Assembly (NCBI GenBank): GCA_008931825.1
Contig: QXVZ01007234.1
Location: 1 to 64,000, forward strand
Origin: Phallusia fumigata
Lineage: Eukaryota; Chordata; Ascidiacea; Phlebobranchia; Ascidiidae
Direction: 5' to 3'
Length of the DNA: 64,000 nucleotides
Positions 60,543 through 64,000 of this stretch are shown here, piece after piece (within the stretch, counting starts at the first letter, position 1; each line of letters opens with the position of its first letter). Both the position numbers and the translations under genes were made by a program. A model generated the notes under the pieces. That model was not told the origin of the DNA. It searched no databases and was given only the letters and a program-made list of their open reading frames with translations.

Positions 60543-61745
60543 CTGCCAGAGGCGTTTGTGGTAAACCCCCAAAACTGTGTAAACGGTGTAAAATTTTTGA
60601 CTCTATCACAACTTGTCGACAATTGACTGCTAAAGTTTTTCAATAATTTCTTTATTGTTTATAGTAGACATTCGTTTGTAATTTATGTTTAGCTGCCACG
60701 TGTATATACTGATTTAAATATGAAACAAGCTGATTATGTATTATAGTGATACGAATAAAGTGTTCACAAGTATAAACAAAGTCTACTCTACTATCTTGGA
60801 AAAATGATTTCCACATGTCAATTATATACAGTAACCGAAACGCATACTTCCTTTTAACCGTGCCAGACTTACCCACTAACTTCTATTGTCTCATGTGACG
60901 TTTGCTTAATGGATGAGCGAAAACAATGAAAGTGATTTGGACAGTCATATTTAGAAACGAAAATATGAGAAAAGGCAGATATGCTATTGATTAGGTATAA
61001 TAGATGGCCGATTTTTTCATGTAGAACAAAACTTAATTTTCACCAGTTACTTGGTTTTTGCCTTGTTTCAAACTTGTTTATTTTAATGGGGACTGCACAT
61101 TGTGTTCTTGTTTCTTAAATCCAACTTATTTTCGAGTAAAATTAACAAGCAAGAATGGCATTACAGTGCGGTACGTTTTTAATTGTGCGTACCACCGTAC
61201 TATTTGCTGATTTTTGCTGCGTACCACAACGTACTGCCATCCTTGCGAACAAGACTTGAAGAGCGGGACACTGTCCCACAAACCTCGAACCAAACCGGTA
61301 AAAAGTTCACGACAGTGTAACACTTGTAGGGCGACAGCACTCGACGCAAGGGGATCGTCGTTGGCTATAATTAATGTAGAACTTTGCAAACATTTTTACT
61401 ACATTGTCCGGTATGGATAATTTCCTGCCCAATATTTGATTTGTAGAAGTGACAAAGGCAAAAGCAAGTCAAGGGTGCTATAACAAGAAGAAAACCGAAA
61501 GCAATTTTTTTCTTTCGCGCACACTTCCTTCAACCTCCATTAGAACTGTAGAAACGTCTATTGTCTAAAGTTAAGATTGTTATGCGCGCTAAAACAACAT
61601 CAGCTATTAAACAATTTCTAAAGTAGTTATAAAACCAAATGCTGTTTGTTAAAGTAATGTCAGTTGCTCTGAGCATAAATATGATTGATTTGTGTCTTTA
61701 GACAAAGCTAACCGCTGTTTCAACGTTAAAGAGCGTATTAGCGCA
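60543..61745. other. Spacer between genes 13 and 14
   Basis: It is a duplicate of the spacer before gene 13, interrupted near 61140-61440 by unrelated DNA with GGTACG/CGTACC words that looks repeat-derived. No coding exon is seen. Confidence 0.45.
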
Positions 61746-64000
61746 ATGAAAGCCGTCGTTTTTGTTTCAATTTTATTTGCACGACTCGTGAATGCTCAAA
61801 CCTGGTATACATACCAAGGATATCAATATCTCATTGTGCACTCGAGTGTCCGTAAATACGCTCAAGCTGAAGCCGGATGTACAGATAGAAATGCCACAGT
61901 AGCAAATGTCAAAACAACAGAACTCCAGAAATTTCTAGTTGGAAAGATTGGAAATTTAACAGGTGGGTTCGTGTAAATGAGAAGCTTTTAAATGTTAACA
62001 ACACGTTTAAAAAACCTGACAAGCAAAGTAGATTGAGTTGCTTTATTGGGTATTATTTCGTTAGTAAATTATAATACAAACTTGGCAACAAAATTTGTTT
62101 GCGTACAATTACGTTTTCTCAGCAATAATCCACTTTGTAAGGGTCTTATTTACGAATTATTAAAAACTTAGTTTGTAGTTATAAGAAGTCGTTTGTTTTC
62201 CTCGAAACTCTTCTAAAGGTGTTAAAGTCTTTTAAATACATCTTTATTAGTTTGATAATTGAAATAGTCCATTACACTTAATCTCGTTTGCAGCAAAACC
62301 GTTGTCATTCTTTATCGGTGCAAGGAGAAACCAAACCACACACGAGTTTCAGTGGACAGATGGAACAAAAGTCAGCAAATCTAAGAAACTGTGGAGAGAT
62401 AAAGAACCGAATAACGTCAATGAAACATGTGTGACGATGGGATGGTACGGGGAACGAGATGATTTCAGGTGGTTGGATATTTCCTGTTCGTCTCCGTCAA
62501 GATACATTTGTGAAAGGATGATTGCAGGTGAGTGTCATGATTTAAAATGTTCACCAAACCTACAACCCCCGTTGATATTCCCAAATACATAAAGAATGTC
62601 AAACGTACTTACTGAAACGAAATTGATTGTTATTGCTTGAATTTTATCTGATATTGTTGTGAACAGACCTTCAAACATTTTGTTATTTTAACAAAAGTGT
62701 CAAGCCAAAACGTTTAGTCTCTTTCCGACTTTGGTTTTAGTGCCTACCAGCACCACCCGCACCACTGCATCTTTCACGAAAACTACGACAACTAGTGTTG
62801 CCAAAGTAACAAGCCCTGCATTACACTCCACGATTTCGTCAGGTATGTTTGCAATAACATCGGATTTAAATTCCATTATATGATCAGGGGTGTGGTGGCA
62901 ACTTTGTAGCTGCCAGAGCTCTCTACATCCGCTTACTGCTCTTTCCCTTTCCTCGACCTCAATAACCCATCGTTGATTAGTATAAGTGGCGGAGCGGAGC
63001 TCATTGCGAATAAACGGTATATTTTTTTCCTCGTCGTCGGTGACCCTCTCAGTTTTTAATGTAGTTCGACACTAACAACCATAGTCAAAGATTAATGCTA
63101 TTTGGAATAATATTAGTAATAGTCAGTGTGGTAGCAATATGAAAGCTGAATCAAAAATCTATAACGACCTGGCATGTTTGTGGTAACAAAAGCGCCGCCC
63201 TAGATAAACTTACCTGAGTTCCTAGGCCAAACAGCATCTAAAACGTTCCAGCAAACAACAATGTGCCCACTTTCAACCCAAATATCTCGCGAACGAAACA
63301 CAGCCTCTAATTACAACCGAATTCGCACACAACACGTTCCAATGAATTTAAAAACGATGTGTGCAAACCGTTTCAAAGTATTTAAAGACCACATATTAAT
63401 ACGCTAACGAATATGACTGCTCATACACTTGACACGTCACACGGTCCATTAACGTCAGACGGTGGAGTTCACGTTAATATTCACTTAAAATTTATATTTG
63501 TCAAAGAACAGTCATAGGCCACCAGCCGGAAGTGCCAACTTTCAACCGAAATATCTTGCGCACCAAATTTAGCCAGATGAATTTCAACTGAATATTATCT
63601 GTAGCTCCTACACGCGCAGAATGACGATCTTGGGCTTTTGGGAAATTGCATAATGTGTAGAATAAAGTGTGGTAGTTGCTTATTGGCGGTCTGATCGTGT
63701 CTATAAAAATATTTTGTCTGTTTTGGTTTTTAAAAAGCTATGTGGAGACCGAACCAAAGTTTAGAACAACTAAAGCGTACCAAGACGCTTGTGATGGCAG
63801 AAAAGCAGCTTTAAATCTTAAAGCTGGTTGAATTTACAGATCAAGGAAGCAGCTCATCGCCAGCAGCAGTGATTTCATCCATCATTGGATGTGTCGTCGT
63901 GGTTTTGATTCTAGTGGCCATATTCCTATTATATCGCAGACGCAAAAGGTAACCAAAGTTTGATCATTGTCTGTGGTTTCTATTCTTGTCTTTAATTAAT
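61746..64000 (+). CDS. Gene 14: CTLD receptor, 3' end beyond the window
   Basis: Exons 61746-61962 (leader MKAVVFVSILFARLVNA, QTW, AEAGC), 62294-62527 (FFIGARRNQ, KEPNNVNETC, ERDDFRWLD, RYICER), stalk 62741-62842 (VPTSTTRTT to TISSG) and membrane exon 63840-63948 (SSSSPAAVISSIIGC to LLYRRRKR). The phases follow the family plan. The start at 61746 is chosen because it opens the leader; an upstream in-frame extension is polar. The CTLD has all four expected cysteines. The membrane exon is very close to that of the inverted minus-strand gene. No micro-exon is found in the 1-kb intron. The signalling exons lie outside. Confidence 0.75.
62843..63839. other. Long gene 14 intron with a degenerate direct repeat
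   Basis: Two similar stretches, around 63255-63320 and 63525-63600, both have ACTTTCAACC-AAATATC-GCG followed by a Phe/Asn-rich AT tract. They are probably parts of an interspersed repeat. No exon is seen. Confidence 0.35.

Noticed and set aside
119-64000. Regularly repeated units suggesting a CRISPR array or bacterial origin
   Set aside because: Repeats are gene-sized paralogues with introns and splice sites; nothing prokaryotic is seen.

Overview
The window is an AT-rich piece of an animal nuclear genome: introns of about 100 to 1300 bases with GT-AG borders, AATAAA-rich intergenic DNA, and decayed DNA transposon and Ty3/gypsy remains. It carries a tandem array of one gene family. The small introns, the tyrosine-based signalling tails and the polymorphic-looking repeats suit an invertebrate chordate, most plausibly a tunicate such as Ciona. 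The species is inferred, not shown.

The family encodes type I membrane receptors. The full exon plan is: (1) a signal peptide plus the first half of a C-type lectin-like domain (CTLD), about 220 bases; (2) the second CTLD half with an F/Y-I-G-A-R-R core, an EPN or EPD triad, WLD or WFD, and the last three of four conserved cysteines, 231-240 bases; (3) a Thr-rich stalk; (4, 5) 18-codon stalk micro-exons with an N-x-T site; (6) a transmembrane exon, usually 109 bases; (7) a 47-base exon ending in EYAEIG or EYADIG; (8) the cytoplasmic tail. Exons 2-5 are all phase 1-1, so they can be skipped, duplicated or swapped without frame change. There are two main tails. Type A is long, with YGSV, YSGI, MYA and DVYAVVDKK repeats. 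Type B is shorter, with GYVNV, NYEYIANTY and a terminal YEYDN.

Layout on the plus strand: gene 1 (119-1548, short YDNV/YYNV tail, broken); gene 2 (2616-5309, type A); gene 3 (5825-8229, type B); two orphan transmembrane-tail cassettes (11284-11981, 13329-14068); gene 4 (15163-17891, A); gene 5 (19833-22306, B); gene 6 (from 24277, tail missing, with a sushi-like exon); gene 7 (26342-29178, B, broken exon 1); gene 8 (31447-34388, A, chimeric); gene 9 (41184-43234, B, exon 1 missing); gene 10 (44934-48942, decayed); gene 11 (49596-53273, A); gene 12 (55756-58161, A, stop in the stalk); gene 13 (59255-60542, short B-like tail, no membrane exon); gene 14 (61746 to beyond the window). One broken inverted copy lies on the minus strand (37092-39187).

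Most exon 1 copies have a conserved block about 210-300 bases upstream with a CRE-like TGACGTCA followed by ACTTCCTTGTGC. Some also have a second TGACGTCA palindrome about 0.6-0.8 kb upstream. All five single Ns fall where a gene's structure breaks, so parts of genes 6, 7, 9 and 13 may be misassembled.

Inferred function: a diversifying set of surface lectin-like receptors that bind ligand through a shared CTLD and signal through different SH2-docking tails, with some members decayed into possible soluble or non-signalling forms. This is a plausible innate recognition or allorecognition cluster. No function is proven by the sequence.
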